In this document: in pieces, positions 6,008-7,071 of the stretch
How the letters are laid out: each line of letters begins with the position of its first letter
Position numbering within the stretch: position 1 is the first letter of the stretch
Assembly: GCA_001795245.1 (NCBI GenBank)
Contig: MGOD01000010.1
Location: 2,505 to 9,575 of the forward strand
Length of the DNA stretch: 7,071 nucleotides
Origin: Chloroflexi bacterium RBG_16_70_13
GTDB taxonomy: Bacteria > Chloroflexota > Limnocylindria > Limnocylindrales > CSP1-4
Direction: 5' to 3'
The notes under the pieces: model-generated
What the model saw: only the letters and a program-made list of their open reading frames with translations
Told to the model about the DNA's origin: nothing
Databases searched by the model: none
Program-made: the position numbers and the translations under genes

Positions 6008-6379
6008 ATGGCGACCGACCTGACCATCGCGCTCGTTGATCGGCCCGGATCGCTGGCGAAGGCAAGCGACGTCCTCGGGCGCGCCGGCGTGAACATCGAG
6101 GGCGCCACCGGCCACGTCTGCGGGGGCGAAGGCGTCTTCCACGTCCTCGTCGTCGACGCCGAGCGGGCCCGGCGGGCACTGATCGACTCGGGCTTCGAGA
6201 TCCAGGCCGAGCGCACCGTCGTCAGGGTGCCGGTGGAGAACAAGCCCGGCGAGGCCGCCCGGATCCTCCGCCGCCTGGCCGACGCCGAGGTGAACGTCGA
6301 CCTGCTGTACACGACCCTTGACGGTACCCTCGTCCTCGGCGCCGACGATACCGCGGCGCTCAGGGCGGCCCTCGGTTGA
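6008..6379 (+). CDS. Stand-alone tandem ACT-domain protein
   Basis: This 123-residue protein is made of two ACT domains and nothing else. The first (about 3-65) begins DLTIALVDRPGSLAKASDVLGRAGVNIEG, with the ligand-loop RPG at 12-14 and a strand GVFHVLVVDAERARRALIDSG. The second (about 70-123) has VVRVPVENKPGEAARILRRLADAEVNVDLLY, with KPG at 79-81, then GTLVLGADDTAALRAAL. ACT domains bind amino acids or similar small ligands at domain interfaces and regulate amino-acid enzymes, usually by dimerising. A free-standing pair may be a regulatory subunit or a small-molecule sensor; the partner is unknown. No catalytic domain is fused and no amino-acid biosynthesis gene lies in the window. The ATG has GGAGG (5997-6001) six bases upstream, an ideal distance, with a TACGAT -10 candidate further upstream. 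The stop is followed by a GC hairpin. Confidence 0.88.
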   Translation: MATDLTIALVDRPGSLAKASDVLGRAGVNIEGATGHVCGGEGVFHVLVVDAERARRALIDSGFEIQAERTVVRVPVENKPGEAARILRRLADAEVNVDLLYTTLDGTLVLGADDTAALRAALG

Positions 6380-6386
6380 CCTCGAG

Positions 6387-6412
6387 GCCGGCGGGCGGCG
6401 ATCCCGGCCGGC
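6387..6412 (+). terminator. GC-rich stem-loop after the ACT-domain gene
   Basis: GCCGGCGGG (6387-6395) pairs with CCCGGCCGGC (6403-6412), with a one-base G bulge and a 7-base loop, seven bases after the TGA. There is no T-run. It is a plausible 3'-end structure, like those behind the dehydrogenase and lipoprotein genes. Confidence 0.35.
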
Positions 6413-6441
6413 GCTCCCGAACGTCTCACCTAGCGGCGGCC

Positions 6442-7071
6442 ATGACCGATGGGTCACCGACAGCCGCGTCTTCCGGGCGCATCGTGCCATCGCATCCAGC
6501 GATGGGAGCGACGACACGGACCAGGTCCGCCGCCCTGCTCATCGCCGTCCTGGCGATGGCCGGCTTCGTGCTGCCCGCGCTCGTGGCGGCGTCGATCGTC
6601 CCGCCGAGCACCCCGGCGCCGTCCGGCTACCAGGTCAAGCCGACGGACCTGCCGACGCCAAAGCCCAAGCCGACCCCTACGCCGATCGCCACGCCCACGC
6701 CTGCCCCGACGCCTGCCCCGACAGCGCCGCCAACGCCCGCCCCGACGCCTGCCCCGACGCCGAGACCGCCGACGCCGGCCCCTACGGCGGCTCCCACGAC
6801 CGGCCCGACGCCGACGCGAACACCGGCACCGCCCGCGTCGGCGACCAACGCGCCCGACCCGGCGGCAACGCCCGGCGCGGGAGGCAGCTCGGCAACAGCG
6901 ACGCCGGACGTCTCGGACGTGCCGGGAGGTGTGCTCGGCGACGGCGGGCCCGGCGGACCCGAGAGATCCGGGGGTCTCGTCCCCACGAGCGGCTCCGATC
7001 GCTGGCTGACGGATGTCGCCGTGCCGATCGGGTACCTGGTGCTCGTCCTCGTGGTCGCCTTCGTCATCGCC
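6442..7071 (+). CDS. Thr/Pro-rich secreted or membrane-anchored protein, N-terminal part (3' end off the window)
   Basis: The frame is open from ATG 6442 to the right edge (210 residues, no stop). A basic stretch TTRTRSA leads into a hydrophobic segment (about 29-50: AALLIAVLAMAGFVLPALVA) that is a signal peptide or membrane anchor. Residues 53 to about 140 are almost entirely Pro, Thr and Ala, including TPAP units encoded by 12-base DNA repeats. A Gly/Ala/Ser/Asp-rich stretch follows, and a second hydrophobic helix (about 192-210, VAVPIGYLVLVLVVAFVIA) runs to the window edge. The layout suits an envelope protein with a flexible, possibly O-glycosylated, external spacer between two membrane segments. 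The function is unknown and no enzymatic domain is visible. The start is uncertain: ATG 6502 gives a more compact signal peptide, and neither ATG has a Shine-Dalgarno sequence. G/C-rich third positions and biased codon choice support a coding frame. Confidence 0.7.
   Translation, partial: MTDGSPTAASSGRIVPSHPAMGATTRTRSAALLIAVLAMAGFVLPALVAASIVPPSTPAPSGYQVKPTDLPTPKPKPTPTPIATPTPAPTPAPTAPPTPAPTPAPTPRPPTPAPTAAPTTGPTPTRTPAPPASATNAPDPAATPGAGGSSATATPDVSDVPGGVLGDGGPGGPERSGGLVPTSGSDRWLTDVAVPIGYLVLVLVVAFVIA
6697..6756 (+). repeat. 12-base tandem repeats encoding Thr-Pro-Ala-Pro
   Basis: The unit ACGCCTGCCCCG occurs exactly at 6697-6708, 6709-6720 and 6745-6756, with a one-base variant at 6733-6744 and a diverged unit at 6721-6732. 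All are in the reading frame of the Thr/Pro-rich protein and encode TPAP. Such repeats can change number by slippage and so alter spacer length. Confidence 0.8.

Noticed and set aside
5637..6517. Minus-strand frames of 180-204 residues opposite the lipoprotein and ACT genes
   Set aside because: They span two well-supported plus-strand genes and the gap between them, with shadow composition only.
6697..6756. Short regular repeats considered as a CRISPR array
   Set aside because: The 12-base units are contiguous, without spacers, and lie in frame inside a coding region.
6627..7067. Minus-strand Gly/Val/Ala-rich repeat protein (GVGAGVGAG pattern)
   Set aside because: The pattern is the reverse complement of the Thr/Pro repeats. 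The plus-strand frame has a signal segment and membrane helix and fits better.
6961..7071. LPXTG-like sortase signal before the C-terminal helix (LVPTSG)
   Set aside because: The motif does not fit LPXTG and the positively charged tail cannot be seen because the window ends, so no sortase sorting is claimed.

Overview
This is a GC-rich (about 70%) stretch of a bacterial chromosome. Third codon positions are strongly G/C, with GCC, GTC, CTC, ATC and GAC dominating. An F420-family (Ddn-like) reductase, two starts that look leaderless, a WD40-like lipoprotein and Thr/Pro-rich secreted proteins together suggest a high-GC Gram-positive-like or Chloroflexota-type soil or freshwater bacterium. A Limnocylindria-like Chloroflexota is my best guess, but an actinobacterium cannot be excluded. 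There is no rRNA, tRNA, transposase, integrase or CRISPR array, and no gap between genes exceeds 300 bases.

Layout. Bases 1-813 hold the first 271 residues of a MacB/FtsX-type ABC transporter permease on the minus strand, whose 3' end lies off the left edge. A 224-base divergent intergenic region (814-1037) carries a strong hairpin and a palindrome. From there every gene is on the plus strand: a Ddn-like deazaflavin (F420) dependent reductase (1038-1517); a zinc-free quinone-oxidoreductase-type dehydrogenase overlapping it by ATGA (1514-2494); an MFS_3 efflux permease starting at GTG (2561-3814); an ECF-type sigma factor with an extra C-terminal domain of about 135 residues (3886-4800); a PD40/TolB-like beta-propeller lipoprotein (4861-5931); a small stand-alone tandem ACT-domain protein (6008-6379); and the first 210 residues of a secreted or membrane-anchored Thr/Pro-rich protein that runs off the right edge (6442-7071).

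How the parts may work together. The two oxidoreductases are translationally coupled and probably form one redox or detoxification operon, with the efflux permease next door. The sigma factor has no recognisable anti-sigma partner but carries its own C-terminal beta-rich domain, which resembles a lipocalin-like fold in its pattern. The envelope lipoprotein follows it after 60 bases. This pair is the most interesting part of the window: a possible one-protein sensor/sigma factor beside an exported beta-propeller. The remaining genes look like ordinary neighbours. Two starts (GTG 2561 and ATG 3886) lack a Shine-Dalgarno sequence and have a TAnnnT -10 hexamer 7-8 bases upstream, as expected for leaderless mRNAs. 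The other complete plus-strand genes have good GGAGG-type sites. All functional statements come from reading the translated sequence by eye; no database search was run.
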